From an uncultured Alphaproteobacteria bacterium (GTDB taxonomy: Bacteria; Pseudomonadota; Alphaproteobacteria; Micavibrionales; Micavibrionaceae), in contig CAMLJM010000007.1 of assembly GCA_946480475.1 (NCBI GenBank), positions 21,408 to 85,407 of the forward strand: DNA of 64,000 nucleotides, in the 5' to 3' direction. A program made the position numbers and the translations under genes. Shown one piece after another: positions 9,162 to 17,840 of this stretch. Every line of letters starts with the position of its first letter. Position 1 is the first letter of the stretch. The notes beneath the pieces are model-generated. The model searched no databases and was not told where the DNA came from. It was given only the letters and a program-made list of their open reading frames with translations.

Positions 9162-10109
9162 ATGAGCAAACTGGAATTTGAAAAACCGATCCTTGAGCTG
9201 GAAGCCAAAATTGCCGAGCTGAGAAACGTCAGCAGTGATTCAACCGTCAATATTTCGGAAGAAATCGGTCGCCTGCAGGTTAAGGCTGACCGCCTGCTCA
9301 AGCAAACATACACCAAGCTGACACCACAACAGAAAGTGCAAGTAGCGCGTCATCAGGACCGTCCGCACTTCCTCGACTACGTGAAGGGCTTTGTCGAAGA
9401 TTTTACACCGCTCGCAGGTGACCGCAACTTCGGCGAGGATGCCGCCCTGCTCGGTGGCCTGGGTCGTATTAATGGCCGCTCCGTCATGGTTATGGGCCAT
9501 GAAAAAGGGAACGATACCGAAAGCCGTATAAAGCACAATTTCGGCATGGCGCGCCCGGAAGGGTACCGTAAGGCCATCCGCCTGATGGAACTGGCTGAGC
9601 AATATCAACTGCCGATCGTATCACTTGTTGATACAGCAGGCGCTTACCCGGGCGTTGGTGCTGAAGAACGCGGCCAGGCAGAAGCGATTGCACGCTCGAT
9701 CGAGAAATGCCTGAATGTGAAGGTCCCTCTCGTCTCCGTCATTATCGGTGAAGGCGGTTCCGGTGGCGCTATTGCGATTGCTGCGGCAGATCGCGTTCTG
9801 ATGCTGGAACATTCCATCTATTCCGTGATTTCACCAGAAGGTTGCGCCTCCATTCTATGGCGTAGCGCCGCAAATGCGAATGACGCGGCTGCCGCGCTGA
9901 AGCTGACAGCCGAAGATCTGCTGGAATTAAAACTGATTGATGGCATTATTCCTGAACCATTGGGTGGCGCACACCGCCATAAGGATGAAATGATCCAGAC
10001 CCTGGCCGCACAACTGCATAAATCACTGGGCGAACTGACGCCGTGGGATGGCGCAAAGCTCGTACGACGCCGCCAGCAGAAATTCCTCGATATGGGTCGC
10101 GCGGCTTAA
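9162..10109 (+). CDS. accA: Acetyl-CoA carboxylase carboxyltransferase, alpha subunit
   Basis: AccA and AccD together transfer the carboxyl group from biotinylated BCCP to acetyl-CoA, making malonyl-CoA for fatty-acid synthesis. The 315-residue length is standard. Visible are the N-terminal coiled helix, the HQDRPH segment, and the crotonase-like core with [21 protein letters not shown] and [23 protein letters not shown] residues that form the oxyanion holes. The accD partner is not in the window. Identity is certain. Confidence 0.97.
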   Translation: MSKLEFEKPILELEAKIAELRNVSSDSTVNISEEIGRLQVKADRLLKQTYTKLTPQQKVQVARHQDRPHFLDYVKGFVEDFTPLAGDRNFGEDAALLGGLGRINGRSVMVMGHEKGNDTESRIKHNFGMARPEGYRKAIRLMELAEQYQLPIVSLVDTAGAYPGVGAEERGQAEAIARSIEKCLNVKVPLVSVIIGEGGSGGAIAIAAADRVLMLEHSIYSVISPEGCASILWRSAANANDAAAALKLTAEDLLELKLIDGIIPEPLGGAHRHKDEMIQTLAAQLHKSLGELTPWDGAKLVRRRQQKFLDMGRAA

Positions 10110-10207
10110 TGCCTTAACTTCCCCGGCTCTGGAACAATCACTGTCTCGGTCTATAGAGATGAGAGATATGTTTTTATCCGCCATATCAAGGCCAGATAAA
10201 GTCACAC

Positions 10208-10648
10208 CTAAATCCATCGCCTCACTTGCTGCGTATATGCTTCATATGCAGAACCGAATCTTAAGGACATCGCGCTCTCTTCAATCCTAATATACCAGCG
10301 GTCACAAATAATTATAAATAGAAGCACCAAGATAAGGGCTATTAAGTCACTCAAACCTACAGCAAATCCTACTAATGAGATAACAAACCCCAGATACATA
10401 GGGTTCCGGGTCCAGCGAAAGGGGCCGTCTGTTACCAGTGCTGTAGGCTCCTCAAATGTCTGAATATTGGCACCGCGTTGAGCAAACAAACGGGAGCTGT
10501 ATACAGATAACACCAATCCTCCGATAAAAAGCGGAACACTGATTAGACGCACCCAACCCGTCATTATAGCCGGAGTCGGCACCAAGACATGGACAACAAT
10601 TGCCATGACAATAAACAATGCAAACAGCACGGGGGGCAGAATCTTCAT
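10208..10648 (-). CDS. Isoprenylcysteine carboxyl methyltransferase-like membrane protein
   Basis: A 146-residue protein with about four membrane helices and the ICMT/PEMT signature TDGPFRWTRNPMYLG (residues 71-85 or so), followed by the C-terminal IRIEE motif. Family members are membrane-embedded, SAM-dependent methyltransferases; the bacterial substrates are mostly unknown. A GTG nine bases upstream (10657) is an alternative start. It appears to be a single-gene unit, since a terminator precedes it at 10752-10785 and an inverted repeat lies in its upstream region. Confidence 0.85.
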   Translation of the reverse strand: MKILPPVLFALFIVMAIVVHVLVPTPAIMTGWVRLISVPLFIGGLVLSVYSSRLFAQRGANIQTFEEPTALVTDGPFRWTRNPMYLGFVISLVGFAVGLSDLIALILVLLFIIICDRWYIRIEESAMSLRFGSAYEAYTQQVRRWI

Positions 10649-10675
10649 GTGCGACACTTTCTCTTGATTTAGGCT

Positions 10676-10704
10676 ATGTTATAGTTAGTGTTATAATATA
10701 ACAT
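10676..10704 (-). promoter_or_regulatory. AT-rich inverted repeat, possible operator/promoter
   Basis: ATGTTATA (10676-10683) and TATAACAT (10697-10704) form an inverted repeat; inside it GTTATAATATAAC (10690-10702) is itself a palindrome. It sits 28-56 bases before the methyltransferase-like gene, where a promoter is expected, and contains TATAAT-like hexamers on both strands. A repressor or MarR/TetR-type site is one reading; simple AT-rich promoter DNA is another. Confidence 0.35.
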
Positions 10705-10751
10705 TATTGATTATGCAATTTTTTCGCGCTTGAGCTTAAAGATTATCAAAC

Positions 10752-10785
10752 AAAAAACCCCTCTTCTTATGAAGAGAGGCTTTTT
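10752..10785 (-). terminator. Rho-independent terminator after the RHH gene
   Basis: On the minus strand a stem of CCTCTCTTC with GAAGAGGGG (one bulged base, ATAA loop) runs into six T's. The plus strand also ends in five T's, so the element could stop transcripts in both directions. It separates the RHH gene from the methyltransferase-like gene. Confidence 0.75.
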
Positions 10786-10806
10786 ACTTGCACTTGAGAA
10801 AGTAGT

Positions 10807-11259
10807 TTAAGCTTGCCCCACGGTCGTTGCATCACTCATTACATTAATGTCTTGGGCCTGATCCGGACGTCGGCGTGACTTCTTCCAAGCCCCCAGTTCC
10901 ATCGGCATACGCGCTCGCTGAATCATATTGTCAAAATTACCATGTCCTGCCCGGCGGTGCCCCTCTTCCGTGGCGGCCGCTCTGTAATATAGCATCAGGA
11001 ACACACGAATGGCGGCTGTCAGCGAAGTGTCAGGATTTTTACGCAGATGGATCAAGGAACAAAGATCATGAATTTTACAATCTTCTCGCCGTGCAATTTC
11101 GCGTAAGGCACTCCACATTTCAGGCTCCAGACGCACTGATGTGCGCCGCCCCACAACAGTAATATTGCGGCTTATTAATGTGCTTTTACCCCCCGCCTCA
11201 GGAGCGACATTTTCTGCCGCCTCTATCGACTGTAATTCTCTTTCTCCAAGATAAGACAT
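10807..11259 (-). CDS. Ribbon-helix-helix (RHH_4-type) DNA-binding protein
   Basis: A 150-residue protein whose middle (residues 30-95) fits the alphaproteobacterial RHH_4 family: RNITVVGRRTSVRLEPEMW is the beta strand and first helix, followed by LREIARRE and SLTAAIRVFLMLYYR. RHH proteins bind DNA as dimers and act as repressors. The N-terminus and C-terminus are polar and probably disordered. No toxin partner is adjacent, so an antitoxin role is not supported. A terminator follows. Confidence 0.82.
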   Translation of the reverse strand: MSYLGERELQSIEAAENVAPEAGGKSTLISRNITVVGRRTSVRLEPEMWSALREIARREDCKIHDLCSLIHLRKNPDTSLTAAIRVFLMLYYRAAATEEGHRRAGHGNFDNMIQRARMPMELGAWKKSRRRPDQAQDINVMSDATTVGQA

Positions 11260-11411
11260 GATATCCCCCTTTATACTGTTTCAGGCTTGCTGCAGGCATG
11301 CCCGAATATTCCCACATATCCTGCATCGCTACAGAATACATGCGATATTATATATAAAATTTTAAGATGCAACTATTAGATGTAAAAAATCTTGGGTTGT
11401 AATCCTTATTT

Positions 11412-11681
11412 CTATACTTCCCCTGGCGAAAACAGCTGAAGACTCAAGGCATGAACCCGCTCTTTTAATAATTCGGACAGCAAATCATTCACCATACGAT
11501 GGCGTGCAACCCGGTTTAGACCTGCAAATGACGGGGAAACCACCCTCACCATAAAATGGCTCTCCCCATCTGGCCTTGCCCCCGCATGGCCTGCATGCAG
11601 GTGACTTTGGTCAACCACTTGAATTTCAATGGGATTTAGCCCTTTTGTAAGAATTTGATGAATTTGATCAGCAACTTTCAT
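11412..11681 (-). CDS. BolA family protein
   Basis: An 89-residue BolA protein: KVADQIHQILTKGLNPIEIQVVDQS, the conserved H-x-G-H around HAGHAGARP, then SHFMVRVVS and the H-R region RVARHRMV. BolA proteins pair with monothiol glutaredoxins in Fe-S trafficking and can bind DNA. The ATG at 11681 is chosen because the 19 upstream in-frame codons are not BolA-like. It is divergent from the J-domain gene, 69 bases apart, the usual alphaproteobacterial arrangement. Confidence 0.93.
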   Translation of the reverse strand: MKVADQIHQILTKGLNPIEIQVVDQSHLHAGHAGARPDGESHFMVRVVSPSFAGLNRVARHRMVNDLLSELLKERVHALSLQLFSPGEV

Positions 11682-11712
11682 GGATTTTCCGGGGGTGTGG
11701 GGTGTGGTTTTC

Positions 11713-11741
11713 TTGTTTCGGCAACAATTAAGCACCATAAT
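11713..11741 (+). promoter_or_regulatory. Candidate promoter for the J-domain gene, near-leaderless
   Basis: TTGTTT (11713-11718), 17 bases, then CATAAT (11736-11741). The ATG at 11751 follows nine bases after the -10 box and has no ribosome site in between, so transcription would start within a few bases of the start codon. Confidence 0.4.
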
Positions 11742-11750
11742 ATCAATATT

Positions 11751-12362
11751 ATGCCAAGAATACGCTTAAAACCCGGATCTGCCGAATTTGCCGACGATAG
11801 TAATAATCGTCAGCCCCATACCCGCACCTGCGATATGCCGGGTTGTCACGAACAAGGGGAATATAAGGCCCCCCGCGACCGTTCTCTTTCCGGGCATTAC
11901 TGGTTCTGCCTTTCGCACGTGCAAGAATATAACAAGGCCTGGGATTTCTTTTCAGGAATGTCCGCGCACGAGATTGAAGAACAGATTGTCCGTAGCACTT
12001 TATGGGATCGCCCTACCCGCCGTTACGACACCGAAGCGGCGATGGCTGAAAAGCTGCGCGCGCAGGCCTGGAAAACATACCATTTTACAGATAGCGAGCC
12101 GCCTAAAGATGAATATGCGTCACGCCGGACGGTTGAACGGAACACGCCGGAAACCGAAGCGTTGGCTATATTTGGACTTGAACCCCCTGTGGATATGAAT
12201 GGCATCAAGACCCGTTACAAGGAGCTTGTGAAGAAGTATCATCCTGATGTGAATCCCGGTGACCGCAATGCCGAGGAAATGATCAAAACAATTAATATGT
12301 CATATACAATTCTACGCCTAGCCTATGAGAAGTTCGAACGATTTGAAGAAAGCAAAAAATAA
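11751..12362 (+). CDS. J-domain protein (DnaJ-like co-chaperone)
   Basis: A 203-residue protein with a C-terminal J domain: [13 protein letters not shown], the helix II basic patch [13 protein letters not shown] with the HPD triad, and a helical end. The N-terminal half has [12 protein letters not shown] and HYWFCLSHV, Cys/His pairs typical of this alphaproteobacterial family that may bind zinc. J proteins stimulate DnaK ATPase. This family always lies near bolA and cobS/cobT, as here; whether it serves cobaltochelatase assembly is unknown. The ATG at 11751 is preferred over upstream in-frame codons overlapping bolA. Confidence 0.92.
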   Translation: MPRIRLKPGSAEFADDSNNRQPHTRTCDMPGCHEQGEYKAPRDRSLSGHYWFCLSHVQEYNKAWDFFSGMSAHEIEEQIVRSTLWDRPTRRYDTEAAMAEKLRAQAWKTYHFTDSEPPKDEYASRRTVERNTPETEALAIFGLEPPVDMNGIKTRYKELVKKYHPDVNPGDRNAEEMIKTINMSYTILRLAYEKFERFEESKK

Positions 12363-12363
12363 C

Positions 12364-13383
12364 GTGAGCGATAAAGACGATATCCCCGGCGCTTATGATA
12401 TGACGAGCCACACACCCAATCATCCCCAATACACCACCATTCCGGACATGATGTATGACGTCAGGGATACATTCGGGATTGATATCAACTGGAAAGTGCC
12501 GGGCTTTAGCGCTGAGCATCCTAATGTTCCTGCACGCGATGAAACTTATCAATTCGACCGTGAAACCACTCTCGCCATTCTGGCCGGTTTTGCCAACAAC
12601 CGCCGCGTCATGATTCAGGGTTATCATGGCACAGGCAAATCTACGCATATCGAGCAGGTAGCCGCACGCCTGAACTGGCCCTGCATCCGCATCAACCTCG
12701 ATAGCCATGTCAGCCGCATCGACCTGCTGGGCAAAGACATGATCGTGCTGAAAGATGGCAAGCAGATCACAGAATATAAACAAGGCATGCTGCCCTGGGC
12801 CTTACAAAATCCTGTTGCCCTGGTATTCGATGAATATGATGCCGGTCGCCCCGATGTCATGTTCGTTATTCAGCGCGTACTGGAAGCAGAAGGTCGCTTG
12901 ACGCTGCTTGACCAGAACACTGTTATCCGCCCTCACCCGGGTTTCCGTTTATTTGCCACGGCCAATACTGTGGGTCTGGGTGATACGACAGGCCTTTACC
13001 ATGGTACACAACAGATTAACCAGGGTCAGATGGACCGCTGGAATATTGTGGTTACCTTGAACTATCTGCCGCATGATGATGAAACACGGATTATGCTGGC
13101 AAAAAATCCAAGCTTCGATACGGAAGAAGGCCGCAAAGATATCAGCGCCATGGTACGGCTGGCGGATATGACGCGCCAGGGGTTTATCAATGGCGACTTG
13201 TCGACCCTGATGTCACCACGCACAGTTTTAAGCTGGATTGAAAACACCCGCATTTTCAATGACCGTGAGATGGCTTTCCGTTTCAGCTTCCTGAATAAAT
13301 GTGATGAAGCCGAACGCCCCACTGTCGGCGAATACTATCAGCGCTGCTTTGGTGTTGATTTACTTAAAACTTTTAATGCTTAA
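12364..13383 (+). CDS. cobS: Cobaltochelatase AAA+ subunit CobS
   Basis: CobS is the AAA+ ATPase ring partner of CobT; with CobN they insert cobalt into hydrogenobyrinate a,c-diamide in aerobic cobalamin synthesis. The Walker [10 protein letters not shown], Walker [11 protein letters not shown] and sensor region FATANTVG are clear. The GTG one base after the J-domain stop gives 339 residues, close to the known 330. An ATG at 12325 would overlap the J-domain gene by 38 bases. No cobN is in the window. CobS/CobT pairs also persist in species lacking the full pathway, so the role is inferred from family. Confidence 0.95.
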   Translation: MSDKDDIPGAYDMTSHTPNHPQYTTIPDMMYDVRDTFGIDINWKVPGFSAEHPNVPARDETYQFDRETTLAILAGFANNRRVMIQGYHGTGKSTHIEQVAARLNWPCIRINLDSHVSRIDLLGKDMIVLKDGKQITEYKQGMLPWALQNPVALVFDEYDAGRPDVMFVIQRVLEAEGRLTLLDQNTVIRPHPGFRLFATANTVGLGDTTGLYHGTQQINQGQMDRWNIVVTLNYLPHDDETRIMLAKNPSFDTEEGRKDISAMVRLADMTRQGFINGDLSTLMSPRTVLSWIENTRIFNDREMAFRFSFLNKCDEAERPTVGEYYQRCFGVDLLKTFNA

Positions 13384-13405
13384 TACTTACGTGCCGAGAC
13401 CCATC

Positions 13406-14365
13406 ATGATGAAAAGCGTACTTCTTCAATCCGCCTGCGTTAGTCTGCTCCTGTCACTATCAGCTCTTTCTTATCCATCAATGGCACAGGAAACTGTGCC
13501 AGCCCCCGCGCAAGCGCCTGTTGCCGCAACATCTGCACCTGCTGCAACCGCGCCTGCAGTGCCCTCTCAAACAGATCCTGCTGCAACGCCATCTGCATCA
13601 ACAGATGTTGCCCCCCTTGCAGCTTCTTCAACAGCCGCCACTCCCAAAATCGAGATATTCACACCGGCTAACCCAGAACCGTTGATTGACTTTACCAAAT
13701 ACTACGCACGGCAAACGGCAACCGTAAAATCAGGTGATCATCAGGCGCAACTAACCTATTTCACATTTGCACCCACCGTGGCAGCTACCCCCGGTACGCA
13801 ATTCCCCTTGGTCCTGGTCCTGCATGAAGCCAGTGGCCAGGCTGAAGCCGGGCGTTTCCTGATTACAGAGTCGGTGCGTAATGCTTACCCCGCTTATATC
13901 GTTGTTCCTGCATTGCCAGCCGGAAAACGCTGGGCAGACCCGGGGCCACTGAAACCGGCACATGCCCTGCCCGAAGCTGTCGAGCTTGTGAAGCAACTTA
14001 TTGCCATTAATCCTGCCATAGACCCCAAGAAAGTTTATGTGATTGGCTGCGGCACAGGCGGCACGGGCGCATACGGTGCGGCACAATTATATTCTGATGT
14101 GTTTGCTGCTGCCGTGCCGATTGCCGCAACATGGAATCCCCATGAAATATCGAATATGAAGAACTTGCCGATTGCGGCCTTCCACGGCGTCGACGACATG
14201 ACTGTCCCCCTGAACTTCAGCAGTGATACGATTGCCATGGTCCAGCATGAGGGGGGCACCGCCTTCTTCACCAAATACGAAAACATGGCACATAATTGCA
14301 GCTCTGACAGGATTTATAATGAGCTGCTATGGAAGTGGCTTTTCGCACAGAAGAAGGCACCCTGA
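13406..14365 (+). CDS. Secreted esterase/PHB-depolymerase-like protein lacking the nucleophile serine
   Basis: A 319-residue exported protein: signal peptide (1 to about 27, ending SMA), an Ala/Pro/Thr-rich linker to about residue 75, then an alpha/beta-hydrolase domain of the esterase_phd/LpqC type with FPLVLVLHEASG. The nucleophile elbow, normally G-x-S-x-G, reads GCGTG (Gly216 in place of Ser); the tandem paralog downstream has GCSDG. The Asp (GVDDMTVP) and His (ENMAHNC) positions of the triad remain. It is therefore probably inactive as a hydrolase. It is inserted between cobS and cobT, and its stop overlaps the start of the paralog (TGATG). Confidence 0.85.
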   Translation: MMKSVLLQSACVSLLLSLSALSYPSMAQETVPAPAQAPVAATSAPAATAPAVPSQTDPAATPSASTDVAPLAASSTAATPKIEIFTPANPEPLIDFTKYYARQTATVKSGDHQAQLTYFTFAPTVAATPGTQFPLVLVLHEASGQAEAGRFLITESVRNAYPAYIVVPALPAGKRWADPGPLKPAHALPEAVELVKQLIAINPAIDPKKVYVIGCGTGGTGAYGAAQLYSDVFAAAVPIAATWNPHEISNMKNLPIAAFHGVDDMTVPLNFSSDTIAMVQHEGGTAFFTKYENMAHNCSSDRIYNELLWKWLFAQKKAP

Positions 14366-15243
14366 TGAAATTGTTTACCCCTGTTATTTACTTAGCAGCA
14401 TTGTTTCTGCTTGTTTCACCGCTTACAGCGCAAGCAGGCTTCTTTAACAAGGGTACAAACATTCGTAACGAACAGCCTATGGCTGAATTCACAGCCATGT
14501 TTGAACGCAAGACTTTTGTGCCAGAAGATAAAAAACTTAAGAACCTTACCTATTTCTGGTTTCAACCGGCGCAACCTTACCCGGAAGGCATTAAGTTTCC
14601 CTTGGTGCTGGTACTTCATGGCGCTACCGGAAACAGTTATGCGGCCAGTTTCCTCGTAGAACCACGCATGCAAACAGCTTATCCGGCGTTTATTGTCGTC
14701 CCTGTATTGCCGCAGGCACGCTTATGGGCAGGAGCACACCCTGAGGCAGCAAAAGGTGAGGCCATTCACGATGCCGCCGCCCTTATTAAAAGCATCTCTG
14801 GCCAATATCCGGTCGACACCAGTCGCATTTATATTATGGGATGCTCGGACGGCGGTACGGGTACATTCGGCGCTGTCACCTATTACCCTGATATATTTGC
14901 GGGTGCCGTAGCGATCTCCGGATCCTGGAATCCTGAATATGCGCCGAAAATGGCAACCGTGCCTATCGTTGCCATGCATGGCGCGAAGGATACTGTCATC
15001 CCGCCTGACAACGCACGCGATACCATGTCATTGATTAAGCAATATGGCGGGCAGGCTTTCTATTATGAGTTCCCGAACGAGGGCCATAATTGTCCCTCGG
15101 AACAATATTACACCAGCCGCATATGGGACTGGCTTTTTGCACAAAAGAAAATTCCTGCCGCTAAACAATCAGAATCTTTGAATACTGTTGAACAGACGGC
15201 CGCAGAAAAGCCCGCTGCAGAGGAAGTTCAGCCCGCGCGGTAA
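14365..15243 (+). CDS. Secreted esterase/PHB-depolymerase-like hydrolase
   Basis: A 292-residue exported alpha/beta hydrolase with signal peptide (1 to about 24, ending AQA) and an intact catalytic set: Ser161 in GCSDGG, Asp in GAKDTVIP and His in NEGHNC. The oxyanion segment is FPLVLVLHGATG. It is clearly paralogous to the preceding gene across the whole hydrolase domain, ending in the shared WLFAQKK. Likely substrates are polyesters or acylated surface or nutrient molecules; the exact one cannot be read. It is coupled to the upstream copy and overlaps the end of the opposite-strand gene by 16 bases. Confidence 0.87.
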   Translation: MKLFTPVIYLAALFLLVSPLTAQAGFFNKGTNIRNEQPMAEFTAMFERKTFVPEDKKLKNLTYFWFQPAQPYPEGIKFPLVLVLHGATGNSYAASFLVEPRMQTAYPAFIVVPVLPQARLWAGAHPEAAKGEAIHDAAALIKSISGQYPVDTSRIYIMGCSDGGTGTFGAVTYYPDIFAGAVAISGSWNPEYAPKMATVPIVAMHGAKDTVIPPDNARDTMSLIKQYGGQAFYYEFPNEGHNCPSEQYYTSRIWDWLFAQKKIPAAKQSESLNTVEQTAAEKPAAEEVQPAR

Positions 15244-15794
15244 GACAGTTTCTGTACGGCTGCTGCAACAGTGGGCGCATCGTTACGATTCAGGAACTGT
15301 TCGGGCGTCATGTAATCGCCACGCAAGCTGACCGCCCGGCGTTTAATCCCCACAGATCCCTCACCAAAGTCCATTTGCGGCAATCCTACTCTATGCAGAA
15401 ATTCTGACATGACACGGACGGCCTTATCATGTGATTTGGCTTGGTCACGTCTAAGATCTCTGAAGTCTTTGCGTACATGCGCCAAGATTTGGTTAAATGT
15501 GCGACTGTTGGTAGCCTGCTCCACTGTCTGCAATAGCGGCAATCCCCGGGCATCGCCAAAAATATTCAATACATCATCCAGGGCGTTAATAAGGCATTGG
15601 CGCACCGTCGGCTGATGCGCATACTCTTTCGCCAAAACCAATATTGCCGCTTCCGAGCGTGAAAAGTCTTCATCGTACAAAGCCTGTGCCAACTTCATCA
15701 GTTGCGCATCACGCTTATCATTGCTGTGTTTCTGTACATTAACGACGAACATAGCGCCTGCGGCGAACAGCCCGACAAGTCCCAGCTTATTCAT
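15228..15794 (-). CDS. Hypothetical membrane-anchored protein
   Basis: A 188-residue protein starting at the ATG at 15794, with a short N-terminal hydrophobic helix (LGLVGLFAAGAMFVVNV) and a soluble, mostly helical body containing many charged residues. Upstream in-frame codons to 15965 overlap cobT and are not counted. No family is recognised. It lies between the esterase pair and cobT on the opposite strand, so it interrupts the cobS-cobT run. Confidence 0.65.
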   Translation of the reverse strand: MNKLGLVGLFAAGAMFVVNVQKHSNDKRDAQLMKLAQALYDEDFSRSEAAILVLAKEYAHQPTVRQCLINALDDVLNIFGDARGLPLLQTVEQATNSRTFNQILAHVRKDFRDLRRDQAKSHDKAVRVMSEFLHRVGLPQMDFGEGSVGIKRRAVSLRGDYMTPEQFLNRNDAPTVAAAVQKLSYRAG

Positions 15795-15932
15795 GATTTT
15801 GGGTATCCCTGTTAAATTTCTTATGGCCAACGCTAGCACAAGCCTGCGTCCGGCACCATGACGCTCGACGCTGCGGTGCAAAGCTCCTATTTCACTATAG
15901 CGATATGACAAAAAACAGGTAAAATCAGGCTG

Positions 15933-17798
15933 ATGAAAAACGATCAGGATAGCCGCTTCGAACAATTTAAATCCGCAACCGCCGCCGCGTTGCGGGCGCT
16001 GGCACGCAAACCTGATGTCGATGTGTCATTCAGCGCCACCGAACAAGCGGGCGACAGCCGTCTGAGAAACCCTCACGGACCCGGGCGCGCACGCCTGCCC
16101 CTCCCGGATCGGGAAATCAGCGCCCACAGCAAAGCGCTTGTTCGTGGCGACGCCGATGCCAAAGCCCTGCGCATGCAACATCACGATCCCGTACTGCATA
16201 ACCAGAACACGATGATGGACCTGACAGCGCAGGCCGTTATGGATGCGCTTGAGCAGGCACGCGTTGAGTCCCTCGGCGCCAACCAGATGCAGGGCGTGAA
16301 ACAGAACCTGAATGCCGCCCTGGAAGAGAAATGTCATCGCCTCGGTTACCAGGATATCAGCAGCCGTGATGAAACGAATATGGCCGAGGCCCTGCACGTT
16401 ATGGCGCGGCTGGCTCTCACGGGCGAAACCGTGCCACCGTCAGCGCAAGAACTGGCCGTACAATGGGCCCCCTGGATTCAGGAACATTTGGGTCCAGAAG
16501 GTTTTGAAAAGCTGAAACCCTATCTGCACAATCAAAAGGCGTTCTCGCAACAGGCGCGCCTGATGATCGAGCAGATGGAGATGAACGCCACTGAGGAACA
16601 GCAGGAAGGCTATAGCGACGAAGAGCAGCAAGCCGCCAGCACACAGCAAAACCCCGATGGCGCCCCACAGAACGAGCAGGAAGAAAAAGAAAAACCGGAA
16701 TCCATGGGTGGCAGCGAAGGTGTAGAAGCCGCCGAGGACACAGAAGATACCGGGGAAGCATCCGCCAGCGGCTCCGAAGACCTTGATGACAGCGAAGTGC
16801 AATCCGATGCCGAAGGCGAAGACGCTGGCATGCCCCATCATAAGCGGCCCGAAGGTTATATCGCCGGACCCGACAAACGTTACTATGTTTACACCAGTCA
16901 GTTCGATGAAACAGTTTCTGCCGAAGATCTGGCGGAACCTGAGGAGCTTGATCGTCTGCGCTCTATGCTTGACCAGCAATTGGCACATTTACAGTCTGTT
17001 ATCACCAAGCTTGCCAACCGCCTGCAGCGCAAGCTGATGGCGCAACAGACACGCAGCTGGTTATTTGACCTGGATGAAGGCATTCTCGATAGCGCCCGCC
17101 TTGCCCGTATCGTTGCAAATCCTACTGTGCCCTTATCATTCAAACAGGAACGGCAAACCGAATTCCGCGATACGATTGTTACCTTGCTGATTGATAACTC
17201 AGGCTCCATGCGCGGACGCCCGATTGCGATTGCCGCGATGTGCACCGATATCCTTGCACGCACATTAGAGCGCTGCGGCGTGAAGGTTGAAATTCTCGGG
17301 TTTACGACCCGCGCCTGGAAAGGTGGCAAATCCCGTGATGCTTGGATTCAGGCAGGCCGCCCGCCCCTGCCCGGTCGCCTGAATGATTTACGCCATATCA
17401 TTTATAAATCCGCCGATACGCCCTGGCGTCGTACCCGTAAAAATCTGGGCCTGATGCTAAAAGAAGGTTTGCTGAAAGAGAATATCGATGGCGAAGCACT
17501 GGTATGGGCGCATAACCGTCTGGCGGCGCGTCCGGAACAACGCAAAATCCTGATGGTGATTTCTGATGGCGCCCCGGTTGATGACTCAACCCTGTCCGTG
17601 AACCCCTCTAACATTCTTGAGCTGGATTTGCGGCATGTGATCGCCTGGATTGAGTCAGTTTCCGATGTGGAATTGACCGCCATCGGGATCGGGCATGACG
17701 TTACCCGCTATTATAAACGCGCCGTCACGATTGCCGATGCCGATGAACTTGCCAGCGCCCTGACAACACGGCTTACAGAGTTGTTTGACGAGCGATAA
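15933..17798 (+). CDS. cobT: Cobaltochelatase subunit CobT
   Basis: CobT is the von Willebrand A-domain partner of CobS in cobaltochelatase. The 621-residue protein has an N-terminal helical domain, a long acidic linker (about residues 215-300, rich in Glu, Asp, Ser and Gln), and a C-terminal VWA domain with the MIDAS motif [10 protein letters not shown] at about residue 420. The later conserved segment [15 protein letters not shown] is also present. This matches the family's usual domain order and length. It is separated from cobS by three genes here, whereas the two are normally adjacent. Confidence 0.96.
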   Translation: MKNDQDSRFEQFKSATAAALRALARKPDVDVSFSATEQAGDSRLRNPHGPGRARLPLPDREISAHSKALVRGDADAKALRMQHHDPVLHNQNTMMDLTAQAVMDALEQARVESLGANQMQGVKQNLNAALEEKCHRLGYQDISSRDETNMAEALHVMARLALTGETVPPSAQELAVQWAPWIQEHLGPEGFEKLKPYLHNQKAFSQQARLMIEQMEMNATEEQQEGYSDEEQQAASTQQNPDGAPQNEQEEKEKPESMGGSEGVEAAEDTEDTGEASASGSEDLDDSEVQSDAEGEDAGMPHHKRPEGYIAGPDKRYYVYTSQFDETVSAEDLAEPEELDRLRSMLDQQLAHLQSVITKLANRLQRKLMAQQTRSWLFDLDEGILDSARLARIVANPTVPLSFKQERQTEFRDTIVTLLIDNSGSMRGRPIAIAAMCTDILARTLERCGVKVEILGFTTRAWKGGKSRDAWIQAGRPPLPGRLNDLRHIIYKSADTPWRRTRKNLGLMLKEGLLKENIDGEALVWAHNRLAARPEQRKILMVISDGAPVDDSTLSVNPSNILELDLRHVIAWIESVSDVELTAIGIGHDVTRYYKRAVTIADADELASALTTRLTELFDER

Positions 17799-17840
17799 GC
17801 CACCTTCCCAAATTACCGAAAATCGTTTAAAACCAGAACC

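Noticed and set aside
10048..10290. 80-residue plus-strand frame
   Set aside because: Overlaps the end of accA and the methyltransferase-like gene; no ribosome site.
16440..16988. 182-residue minus-strand frame
   Set aside because: Antisense to the acidic linker of cobT; its Phe/Leu-rich make-up is the mirror of Glu/Gln codons.
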